DNA of 46,010 nt from an uncultured Planctomyces sp. (GCA_937904325.1 CALGTK010000084.1:1-46010), one strand, 5' to 3'. Shown: positions 1 through 9,322, counted from the stretch's first letter. The notes: generated from the letters alone by a model not told the origin. Numbers and translations: made by a program.

Positions 1-1282
1 CGTCTCCCGCCAGTTCTGCGTTTAGTTCTTCCAGCCGCTGCATCATGTCGAGACTGGCTCGAACCGCAGACCTGGCACTCGCCACCTGGTCATCGTCACT
101 CTGAGTTTCAGTACCGATTCCAAACAAGGCCATAAATCCGTCACCAAGAAACTTGTTAACGTTGCCGCCATGACGATCCTCAACAACTTCGACCATCATC
201 GTCAGAAATCGATTCAATAGAGGAACGATTCCGCTGGCTGGTGTGTGAGCACACCTCGCCGTGAAGTTTCGAATATCACAAAACATGACGGTGATACACT
301 GCTCGCTGCCGCCCAGGCCCGGGTCTTGAGCCAGGATCAGTTCAGCAGTCCGGCGTCCGACGTGTAAACCGAATCGTTGCCGCAACTCGCGTTTGGCCCG
401 CATTTCATCAATCATCCGATTGAACTCGTCGATCAACGGGCCGAATTCGTCGGCGCGTCGCAATTCGACTTTCGCATCCAGGTGCCCCGCTGCCACCTTC
501 CCTGCTGCACTTTTCAAGGCGTTGACAGGCACAACAACGTGGTTACTGGCCATCCAGGAACAAAACATCCCCAGTAGAATGCCGATCACGCCGACGTAGA
601 TCATGAACCAGTTGAATTCATCGAATGACTCAGCATCGATAAGCCCTAAAAGCACGAGCGACAGGATCGGGCAGACACATACCGCGATGGCGCTAAGCAG
701 GTTTCTTCGATTCAGCGGGAGGCTAATCGCTCCTGGAACATTTGCAGGACTTTGGTCGACAAACAGAAACGGGAACAACAGCCGTTCCGCAAGAAGTTCT
801 ACAATGAAAAATCCATGAGTGAGCGTGATCATCGCAGCAATAACAATCGATGCTGGCAAGTGAAAAAGTACACGTGAATCCACCTGATTCGAGCTTTCCC
901 GCAACGCTCCAATAAGTGCCGGAGCACTGAGCAACCATCCCAGACCAAGGATCGCTCCGAGAAACCACGGCAGATTAATCGAACGAACGCGAGCCCGGGA
1001 AATCCGATCGTCAGAAACAGGTTCGCCAGCCCTTAGCAATACAAAGGCTCGCTGAATTGGCCAGACCACTCCGAGCCAGATAACCATGAGTACTGGATAG
1101 GCAATCGCGTTGTAAGACATGATCGCACGGGAAAACAATTCTCGCTGTTCGCCAGTCAATAGCGGATCAATCTGGCTGACGTTGTACCATACGTTGAACA
1201 GACTACCGAGTACTGTGGCCCCCAATGGAGCAATTGCGACAATCGCGGGAGCATGGCGGACGCCGAAGCGATCGCTCATCAT
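1..1282 (-). CDS. Membrane HAMP-domain class III adenylate/guanylate cyclase (3' end beyond window)
   Basis: This frame makes cAMP or cGMP from a nucleoside triphosphate at the inner membrane. It stays open to base 1, giving 427 visible residues and no stop, so the C-terminus is cut by the window. About six hydrophobic segments (roughly residues 13-35, 55-75, 105-125, 140-165, 195-215, 225-245) precede a HAMP-like linker (about 248-295). The cyclase domain begins near residue 328. CDIRNF carries D336 and FLGDGFMALFG carries D381. Their 45-residue spacing is that of the two metal-binding aspartates of class III cyclases. The residues that choose between ATP and GTP are not all visible. Two adjacent ATG codons at 1282 and 1279 are possible starts. 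The gene is divergent from the M81 cassette. Confidence 0.9.
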   Translation of the reverse strand, partial: MMSDRFGVRHAPAIVAIAPLGATVLGSLFNVWYNVSQIDPLLTGEQRELFSRAIMSYNAIAYPVLMVIWLGVVWPIQRAFVLLRAGEPVSDDRISRARVRSINLPWFLGAILGLGWLLSAPALIGALRESSNQVDSRVLFHLPASIVIAAMITLTHGFFIVELLAERLLFPFLFVDQSPANVPGAISLPLNRRNLLSAIAVCVCPILSLVLLGLIDAESFDEFNWFMIYVGVIGILLGMFCSWMASNHVVVPVNALKSAAGKVAAGHLDAKVELRRADEFGPLIDEFNRMIDEMRAKRELRQRFGLHVGRRTAELILAQDPGLGGSEQCITVMFCDIRNFTARCAHTPASGIVPLLNRFLTMMVEVVEDRHGGNVNKFLGDGFMALFGIGTETQSDDDQVASARSAVRASLDMMQRLEELNAELAGD

Positions 1283-1395
1283 GTGGCATCCTGACCTGAT
1301 GAAGGAATCTTCAATGAAACGGTCTCGACCCGCGTGCCATATTCTGGCAACAGTGTTTCGAGGCCTCGATCATAGCATCATTCGCACGTATGCCG

Positions 1396-1406
1396 TCACA
1401 ATGTGA
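1396..1406. promoter_or_regulatory. Short palindrome in divergent intergenic region
   Basis: An 11-bp palindrome (TCACA, one base, TGTGA) lies between the divergent cyclase and M81 genes. The half-site CGTCACA recurs at about 1419-1425, 25 bp further on. This is the only symmetric sequence I see in the 170-bp divergent region, so it is a candidate operator for one or both directions. No regulator gene lies nearby, and the protein that would bind is unknown. Confidence 0.3.
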
Positions 1407-1452
1407 TGATTAATTAGACGTCACATGAACATCTTCGCTGCGCGGAACAAAC

Positions 1453-2943
1453 ATGACTAAACGAGTACTGCTAGCTGGACTCTTTCACGAGACGCATACC
1501 TTTCTCGAGTCCACGACGTCACTGAATGAATTTCATCAGCGACTGGGCGAGGAACTGTTCAATTCTCGTGGCGACGGCTCGCCGCTTGCAGGATTGCTCA
1601 AAGTCGCCGACGAGTCTGACTGGGTCGTCACACCAATCATCGATCTTCGTGCAACGCCTGGCGGTATCGTTGAAGACGAGGTCTTTGAACATTTCTGGCA
1701 CAACTTTGAGTCTGTCAGCTCGCCTCTACTCTCTGAGGACAATGTCGATGGCATCTTTCTCGTCCTGCACGGCGCGATGGTCACTCGATCGCTTCCGGAT
1801 GTTGAAGGCGAGTTAATTTCAAGGATACGGCAAATCCCCGGCGCTGAGTCAGTTCCGATTTGCGGGATTCTCGATCTGCACGGGAACATTTCACAACGAA
1901 CAATTGAGCTGACGCAGGGTCTCATCGCCTATCGAAATAATCCACACACCGATGCCTGCCAAACTGCGGAACGTGCAGCGCGACTACTTGACCAGATTCT
2001 GACAACAAATCATCAACCAGAATCTGTCTGGGCTCAACCGCCGATCATGTGGCCACCGACCGGGACTGGAACGGCCGATGATCCGATGCGAACTCTGGCG
2101 TCGATGGCGCGAGCAGTCGAAACGTCGCACAACGAAATCGCAGCGGTCAACGTCATGGGAGGATTCTCGTTTGCAGACACGCCAGACACAGGCGTCAGTT
2201 TTGCGGCGGTAACGTTCGGCAACGCCAAACATGCTCAACAGCAATTGCAGCTACTCGTTGACTGGTCGATTGAGCATCGGGAGAAAGGAAACAAAGTCGA
2301 CGCTCCACTTGAAAGTTTTCGTGACCAGATCCGCGAGGACGTAGCGGCCGACAGAACTCCGGTCATCGTCGTGGAACCAGCCGACAACATTGGCGGAGGA
2401 GCTCCGGGAGACACGACTGAACTCTTGAAATTTCTACTGGATGAACAATTCCACAAATCAGCAAGTATCATTAACGATCCGGGCTCCGTCGCGCGTCTCA
2501 CGGAACACCGATCTGGAGACAACGTCGAACTTTCAATCGGCGCCGTGGGCAGCTCAGCATTCTGCGAACCAGTCAAACTGACGGCCGAGTTATTATCGAC
2601 ATCGGACGGGCTCTTCGAACTCGAAGACCCTAACAGCCATCTGGCATCGATGTACGGCATCCACATCGACATGGGCCCTTGTGCTGTCGTTCGCAGCGGC
2701 GAGGTTGTCATTCTGCTGACATCAAAGAAAATGCCTCCCTTCGACCTTGGCCAGCTCCGCAGTCAGGGAATCGTCCCGGAAGAGTGCAGCGTCATCGCCG
2801 TGAAAGCCGCCGTAGCTCATCGTCGTGGTTACGATCCGATCACGAGCACAACATACACAGTTGGGACTGCCGGTCCGTGCTCAAGCGATGTCACAACCTT
2901 TCCGTGGGCGAGGATTCGAGAAAACGTTTATCCGTTGTCGTAA
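1453..2943 (+). CDS. M81 family metallopeptidase / MlrC-like protein
   Basis: This 496-residue protein has the length and motifs of the M81 (MlrC, microcystinase C-like, DUF1485) family. Visible markers are HETHTF at 12-17, LHGAM at 105-109, DLHGN at 141-145, NPHTD at 163-167 and the family glycine-rich stretch ADNIGGGAPGDTTE near 310-323. The aspartate and histidines in these motifs are the likely zinc ligands. The best known member, MlrC, cleaves a linear microcystin peptide, but most members come from small-molecule catabolic clusters and their substrates are unknown. No signal peptide is visible, so it is probably cytoplasmic. It opens a four-gene, same-strand cassette with a Gfo/Idh/MocA enzyme 48 nt downstream, then a permease and a DUF3604 protein. 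Its substrate is probably what the cassette imports. Confidence 0.9.
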   Translation: MTKRVLLAGLFHETHTFLESTTSLNEFHQRLGEELFNSRGDGSPLAGLLKVADESDWVVTPIIDLRATPGGIVEDEVFEHFWHNFESVSSPLLSEDNVDGIFLVLHGAMVTRSLPDVEGELISRIRQIPGAESVPICGILDLHGNISQRTIELTQGLIAYRNNPHTDACQTAERAARLLDQILTTNHQPESVWAQPPIMWPPTGTGTADDPMRTLASMARAVETSHNEIAAVNVMGGFSFADTPDTGVSFAAVTFGNAKHAQQQLQLLVDWSIEHREKGNKVDAPLESFRDQIREDVAADRTPVIVVEPADNIGGGAPGDTTELLKFLLDEQFHKSASIINDPGSVARLTEHRSGDNVELSIGAVGSSAFCEPVKLTAELLSTSDGLFELEDPNSHLASMYGIHIDMGPCAVVRSGEVVILLTSKKMPPFDLGQLRSQGIVPEECSVIAVKAAVAHRRGYDPITSTTYTVGTAGPCSSDVTTFPWARIRENVYPLS

Positions 2944-2991
2944 CTGCAGCATTGCCGGCAATTAACATGAACGCCAAATAGAACAACTCAC

Positions 2992-4239
2992 ATGATTCGA
3001 ATCGGCATAATCGGCTGCGGCCGGATTCTCGCAGCGCACTTGAAGGGCTACCGACTGCTTCGAGAGGCAGGCGTGGACAATTTTCGTATTACAGCGTTGT
3101 GCGCTCGAAACATCGACGACGCGCGGGCGTACGTCCAGCGTGACAAGGGACCGACACAGCGGCCTGCCGTCAGCAATATTCCCGGCGATGCGCTCGCTGT
3201 CGGTGACGAGTTTTTGTCCGACTTCCAGAACGACGTCGAGGTCGAGGTCTATGATGACTATCGCGAGCTGATCTCTTCGGATTCCGTCGACGCCATCAAC
3301 GATTACACGCTGCATGGCCTGCACCATGTCATCGCACAGCTTTCCGCCGCCCACGGAAAGCACCTTCTGACGCAGAAGCCAATGTCAGTAACCGTGGCCG
3401 GTGCGAGGTTGATGTGCAATGCGTTTGAGAAACACGGATTGACGCTCGGAGTCTTCGAGAACTGGCGGTTCCGACCAGACTCCATTCGCATGAAGGCTTT
3501 GCTTGAAGCTGGAATCCTCGGACAACCCCAGATCATCCATACGGGAGCGATTGGAGCGTGGTGGGCACCCAATCAGATTGTCGCCAGGACGCCCTGGCGA
3601 CACCGCACCGAGCAAGCTGGAGGCATAACGCTCGATATGGGGGTCCACCAGTTCGACTTCGTCCGCGTCGCTGGTGGCGAAGTCGCATCGATCGACGGGA
3701 GAGCCCATACGGTCGAACCCGTTCGCTATACATTTGACGATGCTGGCAATGTGACAAACGAAGTGCAGTGCGACGCCGACGACACCTACTTCGCCACGTT
3801 CGAAACCGTCAACAAGACGATCGGCAGTGTCCATGCAAGTTGGGCCGGCCAAGCGAAACCGACTGTCTGCGGCCCTGGTCCCGTTGTCTTCACAACAAAA
3901 GGCCAGCTTCGAGCAAACACTTTCACCAGCGGCGCAGGATCAGAATCATCTCTCGCCGAAATTTATGAACAGCACATTCCAAACGAACAAAGAGAACGTG
4001 AGATTCCGTCTGGTCTCGAAGACAGCTTCGCCCTCACGCAGATCGACTGGTTGAACGCAATCCGCGACAAGCGTGCTCCAATCGTCGATGGCCAGGAAGG
4101 TATGCGAGATCTGGCATGTGCCTGGGCCGTGCTTGAATCATCACGAGCCGGCCGTCGCATGAGTCTGGAAGAAATCCTTTCCGGCGAAGTCACTACCGTG
4201 CAGCGAGAGATTGCTCCACACTTCGGACTCGAAACTTAA
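2992..4239 (+). CDS. Gfo/Idh/MocA family NAD(P)-dependent oxidoreductase
   Basis: This 415-residue dehydrogenase has an N-terminal Rossmann fold starting GIIGCG at residues 5-10. The family EKP motif appears as QKP, with the catalytic lysine at 129. In the second domain, DMGVHQFD places D215 and H219 at the usual substrate-binding positions. An insertion at about residues 50-80, before the second half of the Rossmann fold, is longer than in minimal members. Family members oxidise or reduce sugars, inositols and related polyols, and the exact substrate cannot be read from sequence. No export signal is visible, so it is cytoplasmic. It lies 48 nt after the M81 gene and 40 nt before the transporter gene, so co-transcription is likely. 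Confidence 0.93.
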   Translation: MIRIGIIGCGRILAAHLKGYRLLREAGVDNFRITALCARNIDDARAYVQRDKGPTQRPAVSNIPGDALAVGDEFLSDFQNDVEVEVYDDYRELISSDSVDAINDYTLHGLHHVIAQLSAAHGKHLLTQKPMSVTVAGARLMCNAFEKHGLTLGVFENWRFRPDSIRMKALLEAGILGQPQIIHTGAIGAWWAPNQIVARTPWRHRTEQAGGITLDMGVHQFDFVRVAGGEVASIDGRAHTVEPVRYTFDDAGNVTNEVQCDADDTYFATFETVNKTIGSVHASWAGQAKPTVCGPGPVVFTTKGQLRANTFTSGAGSESSLAEIYEQHIPNEQREREIPSGLEDSFALTQIDWLNAIRDKRAPIVDGQEGMRDLACAWAVLESSRAGRRMSLEEILSGEVTTVQREIAPHFGLET

Positions 4240-4279
4240 CGATGCCGAAGTCGACGCACCGTGAAGGGACCCGCAACTG

Positions 4280-5590
4280 ATGAGTGAAGTTGAGACTGCA
4301 CCTCTGCCGTACAAAATTGCCAGACTCCGGATCATGATGTTCATGGAGTACGCCGCTCGGGGTGTCTGGATACCGATTGCCGGTAGGTTTCTCTCGGCAA
4401 AAAAAGATCAAGGCGGCCTCGAATTCACTGAAAATCAGATTGGATATACCCTCGGAGTCGCGCTGGCCATCGGCGCGATCTGCAGTCCATTTATCGCAGC
4501 GTCGCTCGCCGACCGCAGGTTTGCCACTCAGAAAGTCATGGCCGTCCTGCTGATCCTTGGCGGAATGGCTCAGCTCGTTACCGGGTATCAGACATCGTTT
4601 GCCGCGTGGTTTGGTTTGTCGATCGTTTATGCGATCCTCTTTGTCCCAACGATGTCGCTTAGCAATTCGCTCGCGATGTCTCACCTGGACGACCCGAAAG
4701 GTCAGTATCCAGGAATTCGCGTCTGGGGAACGATTGCCTGGATCGTTGTTTCCTGGCTCTTTCCCATGATATGGCTTCAAACCGATTTGAAATTTCAGGG
4801 GCTGCCACCGTTCTTCACAGGCGAAGACGTGCCGATGAAAATGGCGCGTATGATCGACTCAGTGAAAGTCGCTGGAGTCATCGGGATCACATACGGGTTC
4901 TTCTGTTGGTATCTGCTTCCAAACACGCTCCCCAGGAAGAAAGCCAAATCGCTTGCTTTGTGGTCGACGGTGAAAATCTATGGGCAGCGGTCGATGGCCA
5001 TTCTGCTCGTTTCGACGCTGATCGTCGGAACCGTGCACACTCTCTACTTCATTCAGGCCGGCAAGTTTCTGGCAGCGATTGGTTTGGGAGATGCCTACAT
5101 CATGCCAGCCATGTCGATCGGTCAATTCGCTGAGATTGGAGCGATGGCCGTGCTGGGGTTGTTGCTTCGTCGGATCGGCTTTCGCAATGTCATGCTCATC
5201 GGAGCCGGGTGCTACGTCCTGCGTTACTTGATTTTCGCATGCCATGAGTTGCTGCCTCTGTCAGTGATCGTCGCTTCTCAGGCACTGCACGGCCTCTGCT
5301 TTGCATGCTTCTATGCGGCTGGTTTTATTTACGTTGACCGCATGGCCCCGGCTGATGCGAAGCACTCGACACAGACAATCTTTGGATTGATGTGCTTTGG
5401 AATCGGTCCGCTGGCTGGTGGAATATTGACCGGAGCGCTCGCAAAATTATGTACATCCAACGACGTTCTGAACTACAGCCAGTTCTGGCTGGCGGCAGCG
5501 GCGATCGGGGTGACCGGATTTGGACTGTTAGCACTGCAGTTCAAAGATGAAACTTCTGAAGACACGCCGACGCTCAACGCGGATGCCTGA
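4280..5590 (+). CDS. MFS transporter, nucleoside:H+ symporter-like
   Basis: This 436-residue polytopic inner-membrane protein has about twelve hydrophobic segments. The stretch around residues 130-160 (SNSLAMSHL, then GIRVWGTIAW) is characteristic of the NupG/XapB-like nucleoside:proton symporter branch of the major facilitator superfamily, which is widespread and poorly defined in planctomycetes. Known relatives import nucleosides, but the planctomycete branch often sits beside Gfo/Idh/MocA genes and may carry sugars or polyols. Here it follows the oxidoreductase by 40 nt and is the only transporter in the cassette, so it probably imports the cassette's substrate. The start is the ATG at 4280; no strong ribosome-binding site is visible. 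Confidence 0.85.
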   Translation: MSEVETAPLPYKIARLRIMMFMEYAARGVWIPIAGRFLSAKKDQGGLEFTENQIGYTLGVALAIGAICSPFIAASLADRRFATQKVMAVLLILGGMAQLVTGYQTSFAAWFGLSIVYAILFVPTMSLSNSLAMSHLDDPKGQYPGIRVWGTIAWIVVSWLFPMIWLQTDLKFQGLPPFFTGEDVPMKMARMIDSVKVAGVIGITYGFFCWYLLPNTLPRKKAKSLALWSTVKIYGQRSMAILLVSTLIVGTVHTLYFIQAGKFLAAIGLGDAYIMPAMSIGQFAEIGAMAVLGLLLRRIGFRNVMLIGAGCYVLRYLIFACHELLPLSVIVASQALHGLCFACFYAAGFIYVDRMAPADAKHSTQTIFGLMCFGIGPLAGGILTGALAKLCTSNDVLNYSQFWLAAAAIGVTGFGLLALQFKDETSEDTPTLNADA

Positions 5591-5764
5591 TTCAGATGTT
5601 GGCTTCACATTCTGCCACGTCAGCATCGCTCCTCGGACCGTCTGACCAAGTGCACCTGCTGGCGGCGGCGGACGGGTACTGGGGACAGCGAATGTGTTAC
5701 TCGGAATCCAGATAGACCGTACTCGCCCGGCAGATCGTGAAATTTCTGATTTGAGGAAAACGCT

Positions 5765-7273
5765 GTGTTCAATCTGTACTGGGGAGACCTGCATAACCAC
5801 TGCTCGATCAGCTACGGGCACGGGACGGTCCCGCAGGCTCTGATGCGGGCGCGGCAGCAGCTCGATTTCTGCTCAGTCACCGGACATGCCTTCTGGCCGG
5901 ATATGCCGACTGATCGAAGCGTCTATGCCGAAATCATCGACTACCACAATGAAGGCTTCGCGACGCTCGCTCGAAACTGGGATCGGCTGATCGAATTGCA
6001 GCGTGCCGGAACCAGCCATGGCGAGTTCATCGCATTTCCCAGCTACGAGTGGCACTCGCTGAAGTACGGAGACCACAACGTCTACACAGCGACGCCTGAT
6101 CTGCCGTTGCGCGACGCGCTGAATCTGCCCGGCCTGCGGGAAGTCGTTTCAGACGCGAAGGGCATCGCCATTCCTCACCACATTGGTTATCGAGCCGGCT
6201 ATCGAGGGATCAACTGGGACGAATATCGTGAGGACATATCTCCCTTCGTCGAGATCTTCTCGCTGCATGGATGTTCGCTCTCTGAAGACGCTCCATACCG
6301 AATGCTGCACGACATGGGGCCGCGCGACTGGAACAGCACCGCCGAAGCCGGTTGGGAACGTGGTTTTCGATTCGGCATCGCCGGAGGCACCGACCATCAT
6401 GCAGCCTACCCCGGCAGTCACGGCGACGGTCGTATGGGGGTGTTTGCTAAGGAGCTGACGCGGGAATCAATCTGGGAAGCCTTCCTCGCGCGACGTGTTT
6501 TCGCCGCAACCGGTGACCGCATCGACGCTCGACTGTTTCTGAACGATGCGTGGATCGGTGACACTGTTTCTGCTCCCGGCGAGCGGCACTGCAAAGCTAC
6601 AGTGCGTGGTTCCAGTTCGCTCGACAAAGTCGAACTGCTCCGCAACGGGCAAGTTGTCCAGCGATTTTTTCCGGATCGAGTTGAACCGAATCCAGCGGGA
6701 CATCGATACAGGTTACGGCTCACGTGGGGGTGGGGCCGTAACACGGTTCCCGTTGAATGGTCAGGTAGTTTCACCATTGATCAAGGATCGATTGTCGAGA
6801 CCGAAACGTGTTTCTCCGGCCAGGCCGTCGTTGCACCAAAAGGCAGCAGCGTTACTGAGGTGCTGGACGAGGTTGATCTGCCTCACGAACTGCAGAATCA
6901 GTCTGAGCGATTCTTCGAGTGGCGAAGCATCACGCAAGGCAATCGAACCATGCGGCATGAGACGACGCAATCCATCTCGATGGAAATCGATGCACCTCTC
7001 TCTGCAAGAGTCAGTATCGAAATCAACGGCCAGCGTTACGAGCACTCGTTGGCAGAGCTACTCCGAAAAACTAATTCGCACTTCCTGCGAGGCTGGCTCA
7101 GCGAAGCAATCTGCATCGGTCCGCTCGTACCTGTCGAAGAATGTTCGGTCGAAGCCGACTGGACTGACACACCTCACTCAGACGTTGACGTCTATCGACT
7201 GCAGGCTGCACAGCACAACGGGCAGTGGGCATGGCTGAGTCCAATCTGGGCAGAACGACAGGCTCAGCAATAA
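5765..7273 (+). CDS. DUF3604 family protein
   Basis: This 502-residue protein matches DUF3604 (PF12228). The N-terminus has GDLHNH at residues 7-12 followed by a conserved HG and a GHAFW element. Further on are YEWHS, IPHHIGY and GGTDHH, a spread of histidines and aspartates typical of PHP-like metal-dependent phosphoesterase or hydrolase folds. The C-terminal third looks like a beta-rich accessory domain. No biochemical role is established for the family to my knowledge. The start is GTG at 5765, supported by GAGGA at 5753-5757 and by the family N-terminus beginning right there. It is last in the four-gene cassette, 174 nt after the transporter, a gap large enough to hide a promoter although I see none. 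I infer a metal-dependent hydrolase in the same pathway. Confidence 0.88.
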   Translation: MFNLYWGDLHNHCSISYGHGTVPQALMRARQQLDFCSVTGHAFWPDMPTDRSVYAEIIDYHNEGFATLARNWDRLIELQRAGTSHGEFIAFPSYEWHSLKYGDHNVYTATPDLPLRDALNLPGLREVVSDAKGIAIPHHIGYRAGYRGINWDEYREDISPFVEIFSLHGCSLSEDAPYRMLHDMGPRDWNSTAEAGWERGFRFGIAGGTDHHAAYPGSHGDGRMGVFAKELTRESIWEAFLARRVFAATGDRIDARLFLNDAWIGDTVSAPGERHCKATVRGSSSLDKVELLRNGQVVQRFFPDRVEPNPAGHRYRLRLTWGWGRNTVPVEWSGSFTIDQGSIVETETCFSGQAVVAPKGSSVTEVLDEVDLPHELQNQSERFFEWRSITQGNRTMRHETTQSISMEIDAPLSARVSIEINGQRYEHSLAELLRKTNSHFLRGWLSEAICIGPLVPVEECSVEADWTDTPHSDVDVYRLQAAQHNGQWAWLSPIWAERQAQQ

Positions 7274-7295
7274 GACCTCTCGCTCCGGGGCAGGT

Positions 7296-7327
7296 CGGCC
7301 TTTCAAGCCGGAGGGGATCCAAGGCCG
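7296..7327. terminator. Weak inverted repeat between convergent genes
   Basis: CGGCCTT (7296-7302) and AAGGCCG (7321-7327) form a 7-bp stem with an 18-nt loop in the 60-bp gap between the convergent DUF3604 and Lon-domain genes. There is no clear T-run on either side. It could end transcription in both directions, but the evidence is only the stem and its position. Confidence 0.25.
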
Positions 7328-7333
7328 CTTCAC

Positions 7334-8032
7334 TCAGTTCAAACTGAACCCGGGTGGAAAATCCCGGCCAACCGGCTCAAGCGTTCCACGGAACTGATTC
7401 TTGAGCATCTCCAGAACCAGGTCGCTGCGCTGATCAACGTCTGCCTGAGCGAGCAAACGCTGTGCATCTTCGGGAGGCAATTTCAGCGAATGAGCCAGAA
7501 CATCACAGAGTTCGCCAAGCTGCATTCCTGATCCGAGAGCGTGAACGACCTCGGCCTGGAACCCAAGTTTCGGATAGGCCTTGCCGAACCATTCAACCAA
7601 CTCTTCCTGCCGACGCTCGCGGTCGATCATTGGAGTCTGAGGGTAAAAATCCTCGACGACATCCAACATGCCCAACCGATACGGCAAATCAGTTTCAAGC
7701 TCTGTCACAAGTCTTGCTCGACGCAACCCCTGCAACATCAGGTAATGTCGACCGTCTTCTAACTGATCGTTCGCGATCACTTTCCCCAGACAGACTGTGT
7801 CGTGAATTTCGCAATCTTTCGTTTCGTAGGAAGCTTCCCAACCGCCTTTCAGCAATCCCATTGCCAGATAACCATCACCCTTCAGAGTGTCTTCGGCCAT
7901 GCAGCGATAACGAGGCTCAAAGATGTGAAGGGGCAGCATCACGTTGGGAAAAAGCGTGACGTTCGGAAGAGGGAAAATCGCAGCTCGTCCCTTAAAATCG
8001 GCTGTTATTTCGTTAGGGTCCGCTGACGTCAT
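7334..8032 (-). CDS. LON peptidase substrate-binding domain protein
   Basis: This 232-residue protein is a free-standing version of the N-terminal substrate-binding domain of Lon protease (PF02190). Its opening, FPLPNVTLFPNVMLPLHIFE at about residues 20-39, is the hallmark of the family, and LGLL- and GLRRARL-type elements follow as expected. There is no AAA+ or protease domain, so it cannot degrade proteins itself. Stand-alone members are thought to bind protein or ligand, but their role is unsettled. It lies five bases after the DUF309 gene on the same strand, so the two are almost certainly one operon. Confidence 0.92.
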   Translation of the reverse strand: MTSADPNEITADFKGRAAIFPLPNVTLFPNVMLPLHIFEPRYRCMAEDTLKGDGYLAMGLLKGGWEASYETKDCEIHDTVCLGKVIANDQLEDGRHYLMLQGLRRARLVTELETDLPYRLGMLDVVEDFYPQTPMIDRERRQEELVEWFGKAYPKLGFQAEVVHALGSGMQLGELCDVLAHSLKLPPEDAQRLLAQADVDQRSDLVLEMLKNQFRGTLEPVGRDFPPGFSLN

Positions 8033-8037
8033 TACTC

Positions 8038-8421
8038 TCAGCCCTGCCCAGCCAGATAGATCGTGGGAATTCGATCATCCTGTAATTCGACGTTGTCCGG
8101 ATAAGTCGTGCCTGCATCCAGCAGTTCCTGAAAACTGTGTTGCAAGTCCGTCTTGAACCGTTCCAGATCAATCGACATGTACGGCGACGGATAAAGTTCC
8201 AGTTTCTCCCTCGCTGAGATGTACATCTTGCGGGCGCCGCCGAGGTTTCCGTTTCCAAAATGGAACAGCCCCACAGCCGCCTGGATCAATCCCTGAATGA
8301 ACTTTCTTTCTTCGCCTTGTATCTGGGTCCAGAGTTCTTCCAGTTCGTCGTGACAGTCAAAGAACTCGCCTTCGTTAAAAAGCCAGATCCCTTTGAGATA
8401 AAGTTCGGGTAGTTCGTCCAT
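8038..8421 (-). CDS. DUF309 family protein
   Basis: This 127-residue protein belongs to DUF309 (PF03745), small all-helical proteins of unknown function. The diagnostic segment has FNEGEFFDCHDELEELW near residues 14-30, then KFIQGLIQAAVGLFHF and a closing GARKMY helix. An upstream in-frame start at 8523 exists, but the extra 34 residues look non-coding, and the family begins close to the ATG at 8421. It is upstream of and nearly contiguous with the Lon-domain gene, and divergent from endonuclease III. Confidence 0.88.
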   Translation of the reverse strand: MDELPELYLKGIWLFNEGEFFDCHDELEELWTQIQGEERKFIQGLIQAAVGLFHFGNGNLGGARKMYISAREKLELYPSPYMSIDLERFKTDLQHSFQELLDAGTTYPDNVELQDDRIPTIYLAGQG

Positions 8422-8569
8422 CCGTGAAGTCCCTTGTTCCGTAACGCCGGCAGTTCCGTAACAGCAGGCTGTTCCGCGTCGCAGGTGCATTGCGAAGAAC
8501 CAACTCGGACCTATCATCCACAAGCCGTCCGTTGGGCCATCGTCTCATTCCGAGACACTTTTTATCACC

Positions 8570-9322
8570 ATGACGCAGGCGGAGATTCTAGAACGTTTCG
8601 ATTCAGTTTCTCTACCGGAAACCCATTGGATTTTTGCAAACGCTATGACAGGACTCGATCAATCGGAACTTGCTGACAAAAAGAAACAAGCTCGGAGCGT
8701 CGTGCGAGTCCTCCGGAAGACCTACCCCGTGGCCGAATGCGCACTGACTCACAACTCAGCATATCAGCTGCTGACAGCGACAATCCTTTCGGCACAATGC
8801 ACCGACGAAAGAGTCAACTCAGTCACACCTGTCCTGTTTGACAAGTACCCGAATGCCGAAAACCTGGCGAAATCGACGCAGAAGGCCGTTGAAAAGATCA
8901 TCTATCCGCTCGGCTTCTTCCGCGCCAAGTCAGAGAACATTCGCGGCATGGCGAAGAAACTGGTTGACGAATTCGATGGCGAACTGCCGCAGACTCTGGA
9001 CGAAATGACGTCCCTGCCCGGCGTCGGTCGAAAGACGGCAAATGTCGTCCTTGGAACCTGGTACGGCATTGCCAGCGGAGTCGTCGTCGATACTCACGTC
9101 AAGCGAATCAGCAAACTGCTCGGTCTGACGGACTCCATTAACCCAGAGATCGCCGAGCGCCAACTGAAAGCCGTGCTGCCAAAGACCGAATGGATCCAAT
9201 ACAGCCACCGCCTGATCCATCACGGCCGACAAATCTGCATCGCCCGCCGCCCGAACTGTACCGAATGTCCTTTGCTCCGAATGTGCTCGCGGGTCGACCT
9301 GCCGCCGCTGAAAACTTCCTGA
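8570..9322 (+). CDS. nth: Endonuclease III (DNA glycosylase/AP lyase)
   Basis: Endonuclease III removes oxidised pyrimidines and nicks abasic sites in base-excision repair. The helix-hairpin-helix LPGVGRKTA is at residues 149-157, placing the catalytic lysine at 155. The catalytic aspartate is D174 in VVVDTHVKR. The C-terminus carries the [4Fe-4S] loop with the exact spacing C-x6-C-x2-C-x5-C. The frame gives 250 residues, longer than typical members at about 210-220. The ATG at 8645 would give 225 residues and a more usual N-terminus. Neither start has a convincing ribosome-binding site. It ends 17 nt before the end of the convergent DUF1552 gene. Confidence 0.96.
   Translation: MTQAEILERFDSVSLPETHWIFANAMTGLDQSELADKKKQARSVVRVLRKTYPVAECALTHNSAYQLLTATILSAQCTDERVNSVTPVLFDKYPNAENLAKSTQKAVEKIIYPLGFFRAKSENIRGMAKKLVDEFDGELPQTLDEMTSLPGVGRKTANVVLGTWYGIASGVVVDTHVKRISKLLGLTDSINPEIAERQLKAVLPKTEWIQYSHRLIHHGRQICIARRPNCTECPLLRMCSRVDLPPLKTS

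Noticed and set aside
6546-7238. 230-residue frame inside the DUF3604 gene
   Set aside because: Same-strand shadow of a well-supported gene; serine/arginine-rich composition without family features.
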